The position numbers were made by a program, and so were the translations under genes. A DNA stretch of 64,000 bases from contig CAICTM010000090.1 in NCBI GenBank assembly GCA_903772945.1, positions 60,904 to 124,903 on the forward strand, read 5' to 3'. Positions 51,723 to 61,626 of this stretch are shown in pieces. This stretch comes from Seminavis robusta. Lineage: Eukaryota; Bacillariophyta; Bacillariophyceae; Naviculales; Naviculaceae. The number at the start of each line of letters is the position of its first letter. Positions within the stretch are counted from its first letter, which is position 1. The notes beneath the pieces are model-generated. The model did no database searches, was not told the origin of the DNA, and saw only the letters and a list, made by a program, of their open reading frames with translations.

Positions 51723-52139
51723 CTACCAGAAGACATCCTGTGATTCAATGAAGTTGTCGACTGGGCTTTCGGGAGGGCTCTGGGGTACGGCACGGCGGGA
51801 TTTCCAGGCACGGCGGGAGGTCTTGGGCTTGGTGATTTCGCAGTTTTGGAGCTCTTGAACAATGTCCTTTTCATCATCATCAGTGGACAAGTCTTCCTCA
51901 AGGTGAAGGCTGTCGACATGTTCGAGAACGCTAGGAGTTTTCGAAGACTCGGCACTTGCATCATCGCCACCATCTTCTTGGCTAGTGTCTTGAATGGTTG
52001 GGGTTGGAGGGCGGCTGATCGTCACGACATTTCCAGTTTGATGAATGAGGTACCCCGCTCCATGGAGCGCTTCGTGGATCAAGGCAGCATCATCGGCCGC
52101 AATCCATCCAGAGAGAAAGACCTGATTGTTTTCGGACAT
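51723..52139 (-). CDS. Hypothetical 138-aa protein, acidic middle and basic end
   Basis: ATG at 52139. The N-terminus SENNQVFLSGWIAADDAALIHEALHGAGYLIHQTGNVVTISRP is well structured and could be a small alpha/beta fold; the middle is acidic and Ser-rich with SLHLEEDLSTDDDEKD; the end is basic then Pro-rich (RRAWKSRRAVPQSPPESP). No family recognised. It shares a 236-bp divergent promoter with the gene at 52376. Confidence 0.6.
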   Translation of the reverse strand: MSENNQVFLSGWIAADDAALIHEALHGAGYLIHQTGNVVTISRPPTPTIQDTSQEDGGDDASAESSKTPSVLEHVDSLHLEEDLSTDDDEKDIVQELQNCEITKPKTSRRAWKSRRAVPQSPPESPVDNFIESQDVFW

Positions 52140-52375
52140 GATTGCAAAGCAGGAAAATTAATGAGCAAAGCCACAAAGAATGCAAGAGCCTCGGAGCCAC
52201 GGAGAGGAAACAAGAACAACCACGGAGAGTTTTAGGCGGGCGGAATTTTCCAGATTTTGTTGCTCCTTGTTTCAAATGGATTGAATTCTTGTCGACACTC
52301 CTTTGATGCGAGGACGGCGCTCATTTTGATTGCATGGAAGGCGCTCACTGTTCAAGCGAATAAGAAACAGGAACC
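52140..52375. promoter_or_regulatory. Compact divergent promoter region
   Basis: 236 bp between start codons at 52139 (minus) and 52376 (plus). The two genes may be co-regulated from a bidirectional promoter. No defined element was recognised. Confidence 0.5.
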
Positions 52376-52840
52376 ATGTCGTGGCAAATCCTCTCTACCA
52401 TCACCGAAGATCGCACCAGTGTCGAATCCAAGGCTTCCGTTCGCCTCAAAGGTACCAAGGGTGGGAAAGCCCACCTTCAGGGCGATGTCACTTTGCTTAG
52501 CTGGAAGGACGATCAAGGCCGGGCTATTCCTTACAATGGGCTTCCTTCGTACATGCTGCGACTTGATGCAGAACGCTTCAACGACAAGCCGGTCCCCGGA
52601 GGCAAAAAGCGCTACGAGATTCGGCTTCCACAGAAAGTGTGGGTTACGGATCAACCAGTTGTGAGGACAACTCGACACGGCAACCATCAAGTCTTTGAAA
52701 CCAAGATGACGCTGAGCGAGGAGACGGACGAGGGTATCAAGGAAATCTTGTTTCGCCTCCCCATTAGAGATGATGGCAACAAAGATCCACATGAGCTGTT
52801 CTTTGCCGCTCTCACCTACGCAGGAAGCCACCAATTCTAG
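52376..52840 (+). CDS. Hypothetical 154-aa compact protein
   Basis: ATG at 52376. The sequence alternates short beta-strand-like segments (TSVESKASVRLKG, KAHLQGDVTLLSW, KRYEIRLPQKVWV, QVFETKMTLSE, IKEILFRLPIR), suggesting a small all-beta domain. There is no signal peptide or membrane segment. Family not recognised. Its stop lies only 70 bp from the end of the convergent transposase ORF. Confidence 0.65.
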   Translation: MSWQILSTITEDRTSVESKASVRLKGTKGGKAHLQGDVTLLSWKDDQGRAIPYNGLPSYMLRLDAERFNDKPVPGGKKRYEIRLPQKVWVTDQPVVRTTRHGNHQVFETKMTLSEETDEGIKEILFRLPIRDDGNKDPHELFFAALTYAGSHQF

Positions 52841-52909
52841 AGGCAACCAAATCAGTCCACCACAACAACTTATTTCTTTATTTTAACTTGCACTAGAGCT
52901 ATGAATTAT

Positions 52910-55900
52910 TCAGTCCTCTTCATCGCTCTCATCGTTCTCGCGAGTGGCTGTGGAAGCGTCCACGTATTCCTTTGTGCTATCAAGAAAGTCTTCTTGCTCT
53001 CTTCGGTTTGCTATCATCGGTGGAAGGTCATGTCTTTTCTTGGCCAATAAACTTTCCAGCTCTTCTAGTTTGCTTTCGTACGCTTGCTTCGATAGGTTCA
53101 GACTCTTGAGGGCAAGCTTCAGCTCATCAGCTTTCGCACTGGACTTGTAGACGCCAAAAAGCTTAGCTAGAATCTTCCTTTTGTCGCCTTTGACTTTGTC
53201 CCAATGCCAATGAGTGTCCGGCAGCTGCTGAGCAAGACCCTTTGCACTGTCGACGATTGATCGCATCCGCTCTATCTCATCCGTTAGTCCTTTTTCTTGT
53301 TTCTCAGCTGCTTTGAGCTCCTCTTCTTTCACTTGTCTTTGAATGAGGATTCCGGCGACAATACCAGACTTGCCTAAGTGGGTTGATTGGCAGGGATATC
53401 TTCTTCGTTTGCGCTTTTCTTTCTCACCCATCTTTGCTTTCAGTTCGACCATAACCTTCATGAGCGTCGTTTCCATCTTGTGCGATACAGCCAACACATC
53501 TCTTCCCCCAAACGAAACGTCTATCTCTTTTGTTGTATCTCCCCGTTCAACAGAAACCGTGTCTGAGAAAGGCTCAAGAGCTACGTCTTCGAATTCCGCA
53601 TAAACGTCTTCGAGTTCGATCTCTTCCTCTTCCATAATCGACTTCAGCTTGGAGAAAAACCGCGGTCTCTTTGTTGATAGACGATCTGCAATGCTGCTGA
53701 GATTCCTCTTCAGTCGCCGGTCACCGGCTACTTCCTTTGCTTCGTCATACAGCAAGTCGTTAAGCTTCTTCCTTGCAATTCGGTGCTTCTTTCGGCATTT
53801 CTTCTTGTCTTTGACTGTCAGAGTGTACTTGTCGTCGTCTGCTGCATCATAGCATTGGTCGAGAATGTCATGGACGCTAATTGGGGCCAAGTTTCGACTG
53901 AGTCGCCGTTCATTGTCCAAGGCAATGAAGGTGTCAGCTTTTTGTTTTGTCAAGTTGATTGTCTTGTTGTCAGCTTTTCTTCGAAGGACAATGGCGAACC
54001 CAAACTTAACCAATGAGAGCTTCGACCTGAGTCTGTGACTAGCAATAGCTTCGTCGCTCAAGGTGCAAGTCGTGTCGACACGGTTCTCAGGCGTCACAGC
54101 CACGAATTCAATCAATTTCATCGCGGCATGTTCATAATCTTCTTGTGGTGAGGGAGGCCGTGAAAGATCTCTTTCGTGGTCGAGTGTGTATTTGCCAATG
54201 AGATAATCTCCAATTGCCATCGCCAAGCAGATTAACGGCATTTCTTTCATTGACAGGCCATGATTGCTTGAGCTCTCATCGACTCCATTGTCGGCACTTC
54301 CGACAAGAAAATCATCCAATGGAAGGAATGCACGGATTGCGTCTTCTTCGCTTTGAAGCAATGGTCCGCGATTCTCCTTTGGCAGGGCTTTTGAAACCCA
54401 CACTTTATCTGGCAACTGCTCTCCAGCTTCCTTCCTTTGCTCCTTAATGAGGGAATTGAGCTTGCCAAAATTGTTGATTGCTGCTTGCCATCCTTCATTG
54501 TCATAATCCATCGGGTAGAGACCAGTCTTTCTGAAGCTGCTAACCACAGCGTTTGTTCCAGTACGACGGAGTTCATCATTTTGTTCAAGGCAATTCTTCT
54601 CTAGACCACCTCTGAAGATCTTATTCGCGTCTCTGTAGTCGAGAGCAGATCCCACCATCAAACCAAGGTTGTGTGCCACTTGGGAGATGTCTTTGGCTGT
54701 TAGTTCGTTCTTTCCGTTGTCACAAGATTGTGCCCAGATACTGGTCTTTGATGGGAGTACAAAGATGAGGATATTGTAAAGAAAGAAGGCGGATAATAGA
54801 GATTGTGGGCACTCTCTTGAACAGTGCCAATCCAAAAAGAGCACCACACCCATTCCATTCGGCCCTTGATCATGGGGAAGCTGTTTCGCGAAGTGCAGAA
54901 GGAAATCGAAGAATGTCCTCTTCAGCATACTCCCAGTTGGCGTGGTCCTGACTTGAAACCCAAAAGGGTTAACAAGAGCATCATTCTTGCCAGCTTGAAA
55001 GCTATCAAACCAACCTCCGTACACGCCAGGATTCAATTGGATAGTGTCGTTCTCACTTTGATTTGCGAGGAGTCGATCGCGGTTTGCTTTATCCATTCCA
55101 TCGAGTTCGCTGGTACTTGATCCGTCCGAAATCAACAAGTAAGGTGCTGGTGCACCTTCAACACACTCAAGAGGATGGCATTGAGCCCCATCAGCACGGA
55201 CAATGTTGGCTACGCTGTAGTGGAATTGCATCTTTCCGTCTCCTTCTCTTGTGTTTTGGAATAACCTGTCTCTACCCTCCAACATATCTTTGGGAATGAG
55301 AACAGGATTCCTCAATGCTGTTGGGTTTGGACCTTGCTCATCCGTGTTGTATATTCGTGTCGGTGGAATGTTGGCATACCTGCATTCGGGCCACGCAGAT
55401 GGGTTGATTTCGTGCGCAATGGCAATCCAGTTGTCAAGTTGATGATACTGAGCGTTCAGTACTTCAGGCGCTGCTTGTGCGGTTCTTTTGGGATCGATTG
55501 GATTGACATTGGCCATGGCTTTCAAACGACCCTCTTTGTACAGTCGCTCAATAGTATCAATGCTGGGGCCTCCATTGTTGCTTGTGTCCATACCCTCAGC
55601 TTCCAAATACGCAGAAGCATAGTTTATCAGGTTCACCTTCTCCAAGGGAAAGCCAGCCCTGGCAAATCCAGCAACGCACTCTTGTATCATCTCTTCTTCC
55701 CCTTGATCGAAGTAAGAATTCGAAGAAGGGCGTAGGTCTCGTCCGTTCCGCTGCTTTTCTTTTGGCTCAAGTGGAAATCTGCTGTCAAGCTTTCCTGTGA
55801 TTTGAGGATCATTCGGTGCCACACCAGCTGCCAAGTCCTTTTCTAGATCTAGCTGCCTCCAAACATCAACAACCCGCCGATAGGACTGATCTGATTTGAG

Positions 55901-56413
55901 AACTTTCACACAATATGAGTGCACGGATTCTTTCCTCTGGCTGGCTTTGGCGCTCGACAGGAAATAGAAAATATCCAGCATCAAGGCTCGCCATTCTTCC
56001 TTGGTCCTTGTCGTGTTCTTATTGTCTCGTTTTCTTGTCTTGTCTACGACAATACTGGGTGCTTCGTTGTCATTGCCAGCGACTGGAACGGGAAATTGTT
56101 GGTTGATTTTGGCAAGAAGGCCTTCGTTTGTTGGCAGCAAGTTGTTTGAAAGATCATTTTCAAGGCTCAATTTCTTCCAAATGGCAGATATGCGGCAGTA
56201 CTGACCAGACAAATCATTCTGGTAGCAATAAGCCCGCAGACTCAGTCTTTGACCTTCGGCCCGACTCTTGAAGAGCGTCGAGTAAATTTGAATCAGTTCT
56301 TTCTGCCAATCCGCATTTGTTCGTGCTGTCCGTGTAGATGAGGCTCGCTTTCTTGGGGCCATCGGCACCCCATCTAGGGGAACATCTTGACGATCCATCA
56401 ACGGGTTCATCAT
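52910..56413 (-). CDS. DDE-superfamily transposase-like protein, intact
   Basis: About 1167 aa from the ATG at 56413; the frame is open to a TTG at 56536. Two related N-terminal modules (about residues 32-107 and 136-213) share RTxxxW, a YC pair, W(K/R)xLxLExDL and a final FP, probably tandem helix-turn-helix units. A DDE core follows: Asp358 in RIYNTDEQG, Asp528 in VVLFLDWHCSR and Asp565 in AQSCDNGKN, a 36-residue D2-D3 spacing with the usual LPSKTS stretch between, as in DDE_1/pogo-like enzymes. The C-terminal part is basic, then a long coiled coil (about 960-1140) with an acidic tail. No stops or frameshifts. I found no terminal inverted repeats, and only 70 bp separate it from the next gene, so it may be a young element or a domesticated gene. 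Confidence 0.8.
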   Translation of the reverse strand: MMNPLMDRQDVPLDGVPMAPRKRASSTRTARTNADWQKELIQIYSTLFKSRAEGQRLSLRAYCYQNDLSGQYCRISAIWKKLSLENDLSNNLLPTNEGLLAKINQQFPVPVAGNDNEAPSIVVDKTRKRDNKNTTRTKEEWRALMLDIFYFLSSAKASQRKESVHSYCVKVLKSDQSYRRVVDVWRQLDLEKDLAAGVAPNDPQITGKLDSRFPLEPKEKQRNGRDLRPSSNSYFDQGEEEMIQECVAGFARAGFPLEKVNLINYASAYLEAEGMDTSNNGGPSIDTIERLYKEGRLKAMANVNPIDPKRTAQAAPEVLNAQYHQLDNWIAIAHEINPSAWPECRYANIPPTRIYNTDEQGPNPTALRNPVLIPKDMLEGRDRLFQNTREGDGKMQFHYSVANIVRADGAQCHPLECVEGAPAPYLLISDGSSTSELDGMDKANRDRLLANQSENDTIQLNPGVYGGWFDSFQAGKNDALVNPFGFQVRTTPTGSMLKRTFFDFLLHFAKQLPHDQGPNGMGVVLFLDWHCSRECPQSLLSAFFLYNILIFVLPSKTSIWAQSCDNGKNELTAKDISQVAHNLGLMVGSALDYRDANKIFRGGLEKNCLEQNDELRRTGTNAVVSSFRKTGLYPMDYDNEGWQAAINNFGKLNSLIKEQRKEAGEQLPDKVWVSKALPKENRGPLLQSEEDAIRAFLPLDDFLVGSADNGVDESSSNHGLSMKEMPLICLAMAIGDYLIGKYTLDHERDLSRPPSPQEDYEHAAMKLIEFVAVTPENRVDTTCTLSDEAIASHRLRSKLSLVKFGFAIVLRRKADNKTINLTKQKADTFIALDNERRLSRNLAPISVHDILDQCYDAADDDKYTLTVKDKKKCRKKHRIARKKLNDLLYDEAKEVAGDRRLKRNLSSIADRLSTKRPRFFSKLKSIMEEEEIELEDVYAEFEDVALEPFSDTVSVERGDTTKEIDVSFGGRDVLAVSHKMETTLMKVMVELKAKMGEKEKRKRRRYPCQSTHLGKSGIVAGILIQRQVKEEELKAAEKQEKGLTDEIERMRSIVDSAKGLAQQLPDTHWHWDKVKGDKRKILAKLFGVYKSSAKADELKLALKSLNLSKQAYESKLEELESLLAKKRHDLPPMIANRREQEDFLDSTKEYVDASTATRENDESDEED

Positions 56414-58467
56414 GGTCGTGATGCTGCGAGAGCGAGATGCGAGATTGTCCACACCAATCGAGACATGGTTCAAATCAGCACACACATCAACGGCTTCATC
56501 TCTCGGGTTTTTGTGTGCAGGAACGCCGAATTTCAAAAATTCGAAGTTCAGCCATTGTGTTGAGGGAGACAGTTGCCTTTATCGGTTGGATCTGAGGAAG
56601 AAACATGGTCATACATGACAACTAAAGACGCCATTGCCATCGCATTGAGGGTGTCGATGTGCGAAACAAAGATCCGTATCGGCTGTTGCGGCCATGTTCG
56701 CGCTGTGATTAGGATGGACAAAGAGCGTCGGAAAGCAGCCTGGCTAGCTGAATCTATCCGTTCCGCCCTAAGAAGCGCGCCCAAAGACGTTAACATGCGT
56801 TAGAATTGGCTCTCACGGACATTAGACCCATGGTGCTCTAAATGAACGCACTTATTGGGCTCGAACAAATTAGTTAGGTGGCAGACATCTTATGTGTGCA
56901 TCTTATCTCGCATGCGCTATTTTCTATGCTGACTCCCCATACTAGAGACAGCAGTGGGGAACCTGTACAGGTACCCTTTGCGTGCTGTGTTGGCAAAAAC
57001 AAACCTCTCAACCATTCCTCTATTGAGTACCCTCTATCCTCTCACCTCTCATGTTCAACATGAAGAACTTTCTTTCTTGGAGACGCCTCGTAGGGGAGAC
57101 CTTGAACCAAAACTTCTCGGTCCCTGCTAGCCACCAGTAGCTAATCCGGCATCCCCTTGGAGCAGTTGGCTTTTTGATATTTGATATTTCAGTCTCCGAC
57201 CCATAGTGACAACATGGTGACTGGCCAATCACGCACTACCAGAGACACTTTCCGCAATTGCTGTGCTGGCGCAAGCTAGCCACGTGGCGGCACAGTGTCG
57301 AAACGGTTGAAGTTCGAGTCGTCTATCTGTTCCATTGATTTGCATCATTCTGGAGTCTCCTTGTCGCCATCCTCTTCCTGTTTCCTTCGGGCTTGGATCG
57401 GGGAGCACCGTTCCAGTTGTACGAGGTCTACTACATGTATGTATGTACATGTATGTATGTATGTATGTATGTATGTAGTCGTCTGATCAAAGTACGGTAT
57501 GATCCAGCACGTGGTGAGCAGCTACCAGTACAAATAGCAAGTATGAGGTCCATCTCTTTTCGTTGCTGATGGTACCGGTACCAATATGTGAATGCAGACC
57601 GAACCTTTGGGAAACCTACTCAGCTCCACTCTTGGATCGGACTTCATGGGATGCATTGGGAGTGTCCGAAGTGTTCTTCAGGGGTAACCTTGGATTCTCA
57701 TTGCTTTTAGACTTCCGCACCTTGTCTTGAATTCGACCGCGCACCACAGTTCTGGTAGCTGTTCTGGTTGAGCTTTGTTGCTTGATCTCGGAGTAGCGAT
57801 GATGAATGATGCTGAGACTTCCGCAATTCGTCTGTTCTCGCCCGCCGTGATGTCATGGCCTGGCTCATGGCCTGCCGTCCAAAAAATGAGAAGAAGCAAG
57901 TGCTTTCTAAAAAAACATAGCCGCTTTCTGACACACAGAAGAAGCTTTTTCAGAAGCAGTTGCGAGTGCCGGTGCTTTTGAGAATTCCGCTTCCATGAAA
58001 CACGGACACACCGTATGAAGACTGGTAGACAGTTTCAACCACAAGGAGACTCTTTCGTCTGTTCCTCACCCATTCCGTCCGTGAAAGCTCCGTCAGAGGG
58101 AATCTACTATTAATAGAGGCTCTTTTTGCATCCAAAAACAAACTTCAAAACGAAGGAATAAGCCTACTTCAAGTGCCTCCAGCAGCAAAAGTCGGAGAAG
58201 CCAAACCACAGCGATTCAAACTGGTGTCATCAAGGGCTCGGAGTTGTCCCAAGTGGGCAGTCTACGACAGCTAAACTCAGTCCTTTTTTGACAACCAAAA
58301 TTGCAAGATACCTCGGTGGCCATGGGGAACCATCATCGAACTTGGATCCAACTGTCACAAAACACAAACACAAACACAAAAAGCTAAAGACAAGATTCGA
58401 AATAGTGAGCACAACAGCACACAAAACAGTTTAGCCACTTCAATTTCAAACCAACCGACCTTCCATC
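56414..58467. other. Intergenic region
   Basis: 2 kb. It includes the upstream flank of the transposase and of the DUF6824 gene at 58468, plus an ATGT microsatellite. No gene is recognised. Confidence 0.5.
57434..57477. repeat. ATGT tetranucleotide microsatellite
   Basis: About eleven imperfect ATGT units interrupted by one ACATGT step. Confidence 0.9.
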
Positions 58468-59202
58468 ATGACCATTGTACCCACCAACATGGATGTCTTG
58501 TGCGGCAAGGACCGAGCATGCCTTCAGGCCGAGGGATCTCGCCGCTTCCGCGATATCATCGACAGCCACATGCCCAAATACATGCAATGCAAGACCAAGT
58601 TCGAAAAGATGCAATACACCAAGCGCATCTACGAGCAGGTGACTCGAGATGCTCGCTTTCTCAAGTTTAACGAGGCCGAACAAGCCTGGGAGGAGATCAG
58701 TGTCATGGCCGCTCGCGACAAGGTCGGCCATGCTTTGCGATTTGCCTCCCGTGCCAAGCGCCGCAACAACAAGACCAAGAAGACTCACAAGAGAACTGGA
58801 TCTGGCTCCTCAAGTTGCTCCTCCGAAAGCAGCAGTGCCGGCAGTGCTGGATCTCCTGCCCCCTTCGCTTGGAACTCGCTCATTGGCCAAATCCACAATG
58901 GAGTGGATGTTCCTGAGGAAAGCGCCAGCAGCAGCAATGTCGAACAGCAACTTGCAGCGACTGAGGATTGCTTTGCCTCTGCTGATTCCTTGGATGCTTT
59001 CCTGGCTCTCGATTTCAATTTTGACAGTAACGACGACTTGCCCCAAGAGGACCCCTTGGACAACTTTATGGATGACATGCTCAAGGCTGTCAAGATCATT
59101 GAAGCTGAAGAAGCAACAGAAGAGGAGAGCCTCTTGTCCCTCTTGAGTGAACCAATGGGAGAATGGGAGGAAGACCTTGCCCTTTCCGAGTTGCCCGTCT
59201 AA
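58468..59202 (+). CDS. DUF6824-type protein
   Basis: 244 aa, single exon, ATG at 58468. The domain occupies about residues 5-95: PTNMDVLCGKDRACLQAEGS, RRFRDIIDSHMPKYM, TKRIYEQVTRDARFLKFNEA, then WEEISVMAARDKVGHALRFA, the (N/M)DVLCG start and DxxAREKxxxALR end characteristic of diatom DUF6824 proteins. A basic linker (RAKRRNNKTKKTHKR) likely gives nuclear import. The second half is Ser-rich then acidic, with PQEDPLDNFMDDMLKAV and EESLLSLLSEPMGEWEED, resembling an acidic activation region. A transcriptional role is inferred from layout. It is a second, divergent member of the family beside 49490. Confidence 0.85.
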   Translation: MTIVPTNMDVLCGKDRACLQAEGSRRFRDIIDSHMPKYMQCKTKFEKMQYTKRIYEQVTRDARFLKFNEAEQAWEEISVMAARDKVGHALRFASRAKRRNNKTKKTHKRTGSGSSSCSSESSSAGSAGSPAPFAWNSLIGQIHNGVDVPEESASSSNVEQQLAATEDCFASADSLDAFLALDFNFDSNDDLPQEDPLDNFMDDMLKAVKIIEAEEATEEESLLSLLSEPMGEWEEDLALSELPV

Positions 59203-59435
59203 GCATCAGTTTTTCAGCTTATACAAGTCAATGTTCCAAATCAACCTTCTCTTCATCTCCCAACGCTGTTGCAGCAACCTGAACAATATACCCTATACAT
59301 ATCCATTGCACAATAGAACTAGAAAATAAACGTATCTCTACCAGTAACTCCCTCACTTGGACAAAACCTTCTTTGAGAACAGGACCGTCCACCAGTTTTT
59401 GTCAGGTTTAAAAAAAACTTAAAATTTCGCGGCTG

Positions 59436-59666
59436 AAACATTCCCTTAAATCCTCAACATTCCCTTAAACATTCCCTTAAAGAAACATTCCCTTAACAAC
59501 TTTCCCATAAGACTTCCGAAATATTCCTCTAAGCCTTCATGTAAACCCCATAGAGCATTCCCTTCTCACGAATGAACAATCCCTTAAAAACATTCCCTTA
59601 AACATTCCTTTAAATCTGAAACATTCCCTTAAATATTCTATTAAATCTGAAACATTCCCATAAACG
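59436..59666. repeat. Interspersed ACATTCCCTTAA repeat cluster
   Basis: About eight to ten copies of the 12-nt word ACATTCCCTTAA or one-base variants (near 59438, 59457, 59469, 59485, 59577, 59590, 59602, 59621, 59651) at irregular spacing of 12 to about 90 nt. It is not a clean tandem array. It lies between the DUF6824 gene and the mobile-element relics. Confidence 0.85.
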
Positions 59667-60275
59667 AGAACCACCATTCGAGTCAGCAGAGACAGATTTT
59701 AAAGCCTGAGCGAAAACCGTCGCACCGTCCAGGAACTGTAGCTAAGGTCCAGGTAGATACGGTAAAGGTATCTGCTCCCCATGAAACTGGGAATACAACC
59801 GTGTACATGGAGTACCAGGCTCTACGTGTTACCCTGTCTTTCCTTATGTTTGTGGGTGTTTCTACCTTTCTCGACCTTCTTCCAAGCTGACTGGAACATC
59901 CCATGTTCCAGCGAACGACTTGCTCGCTCACTGGTATCAATGAAGCCTCACTGAACACACAATCACTGAACGACCGAAGGAACACAAGAAGACTGACGCA
60001 ACCAAGTCAATCCAAGCAAAAGATCGCAAAGTCCTGCGAAAGCACGTGATCGGCAGTGGCAGAGTGGAAAGCACCAGAAAATCGCAAGTCCTCGAAAAAC
60101 GCAAAGTCCACGAACGGCAAAGACAAAGTCACTCAGATCACACATAAACAAGATAACAAAACACAACAAGAAACAGTAACCACAAAAAATTCTTAAAACT
60201 AAAATGAAACATATAAAATTTGTTTTTCCTATGCCTACAGCAGGATCCCGCTGTAGGCTGGGGACCACCAACAGC
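59667..60275. other. Intergenic region with short GCAAAGTCC repeats
   Basis: Between about 60018 and 60112 the word GCAAAGTCC or a near variant recurs three times in A-rich sequence. No gene is recognised. Confidence 0.5.
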
Positions 60276-61147
60276 TCAACGCAAGCGTGGGTGGATGCCG
60301 GTGGGCTGATTCTTCTTATCTTGCTTGAACTTGTTGATGATCTGGGTGACCGTAAGCCACCCGTAGGTGGCATAGATACGGTCGACCGCAGCCCTCCAAT
60401 CGAAGCCCTTCGCCATCAACCGAATCACACAGTCCCACACATGCTTGCGGCGGCAGAACTTGTCCTTGACGCGGCCGCGCTCACGAGCAGTGAACTCGCA
60501 TGCCGCCTTGTTCCCGTTCAGGCCCTTGATCAACTCGTCCCACAACTCGTAGAGGTTGAACGGCTTCTTCGAAAGCTGCGCTGGCTGGGTAGCGAGTGTA
60601 GGGGCCCTTGCAGCAGGAGTTCGAGCCAAACGCCCAGGACTCAGTGGTGGTGGGGGAAGTCCTCCGCCCGCCGCAGCAGCACCACCGCCGCCAGCTCCAC
60701 CACCACCGCCGTCAGCTCCACCGGCCGCACCAGAAAGAGGAAGCCTTGGAGCACCATTGCCACCACCCCTCGCGATCAACTGGAAGTGGTTGATCCTCCC
60801 GATGTTCTTGTTTACGATGGCAATGTTGGTCGAGACATAGCCCCTCAAGGAGCTGATGTCCTGTGCAAAAATCTGCTGGGCCTCCTCGATCGCCTGCTGA
60901 GTCCTATGTTGGAGAGCAAGCAATTGGTTGAGCTGTTCCATGTTGACACCACCAGGAGCACCTCCAACCAAGGGCTCAGCACCAGCTCAGACCTGGGCGG
61001 TGGGAGCCAACTCAGTAATGTGCAATGCATTGGCTACCTTGTAGATTGTCAGAGGGATCTTGGCCACTGGGTTGTACTCGGCAAAAGGATCCTCATCCAA
61101 AGTTGTCCGAAGCTGGGCATACTCCGTCTGGATGCGGTTGTGAATGT
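60276..61147 (-). pseudogene. Mobile-element-associated GCR1-like protein, broken by a stop
   Basis: The frame is open from an acceptor-like CAG at 61148 through DIHNRIQTEYAQL and ANALHITELAPTAQV, then hits TGA at 60989-60987, then continues in the same frame to 60276 (LVGGAPGGVNMEQLNQLL, a coiled coil, a Gly/Ala/Pro-rich linker and a C-terminal domain). The C-terminal domain LYELWDELIKGLNG, then RERGRVKDKFCRRKHVWDC, IYATYGWLTVTQIINKFKQD, resembles the GCR1_C-like domain annotated in many repeated diatom proteins, thought to belong to mobile elements. One in-frame stop and the missing 5' exon suggest a decayed copy, though a product from the ATG at 60941 (221 aa) is still possible. The domain name is from memory of the family pattern. 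Confidence 0.6.
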
Positions 61148-61626
61148 CTGCCGGCGATAAAGTCTAGGAGCGAGAGCTCTGGATTCCGTCAGAGATAGAT
61201 CCCCACGAGTGCGAATGGATCCGCTCTCATGGGTCTGCCACGATATACGATTAGCTACTAACTAACTATCTACAAACTCTCCCCATGAATGGAACATCCA
61301 TGGGCCACTCAGCATCGACTGCTAGTGGAACACAATGTGAGGTCTGGAATCTCACAAGTGGAGGGACATGTATGGTTGGTCAGGGACTCGACCAAAGGTA
61401 GGCAAGTAGTTGCCTGGTCCATCAGCATTGCCAGACTTAGAAGGTGTCGGCGGTGCTGGTTGCTATCATAGCTGTTGTTTGTTTTCTTTATATGTAGACA
61501 AATATTCGGGGCTTTGCCACAGGCCGAATTCAGCGGCGGCAAGCTCTCAGTGGAGCGGCCTTCTTGCCCCGCAATCATGTCCCTTGACGGATGGCATGGA
61601 TGGGCTGTACCAGACAGGGACGTAGT
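61148..61626. other. Non-coding gap between the two relics
   Basis: About 480 bp, no supported feature. It may hold the missing 5' exon of the GCR1-like relic. Confidence 0.45.

Noticed and set aside
59436-59666. CRISPR-like repeat array
   Set aside because: Repeats are 12 nt, spacing is irregular and unrelated to spacer lengths, and the genome is eukaryotic.
60204-61160. 318-codon + strand frame
   Set aside because: Antisense to the GCR1-like relic, whose minus-strand frame shows the recognisable domain.
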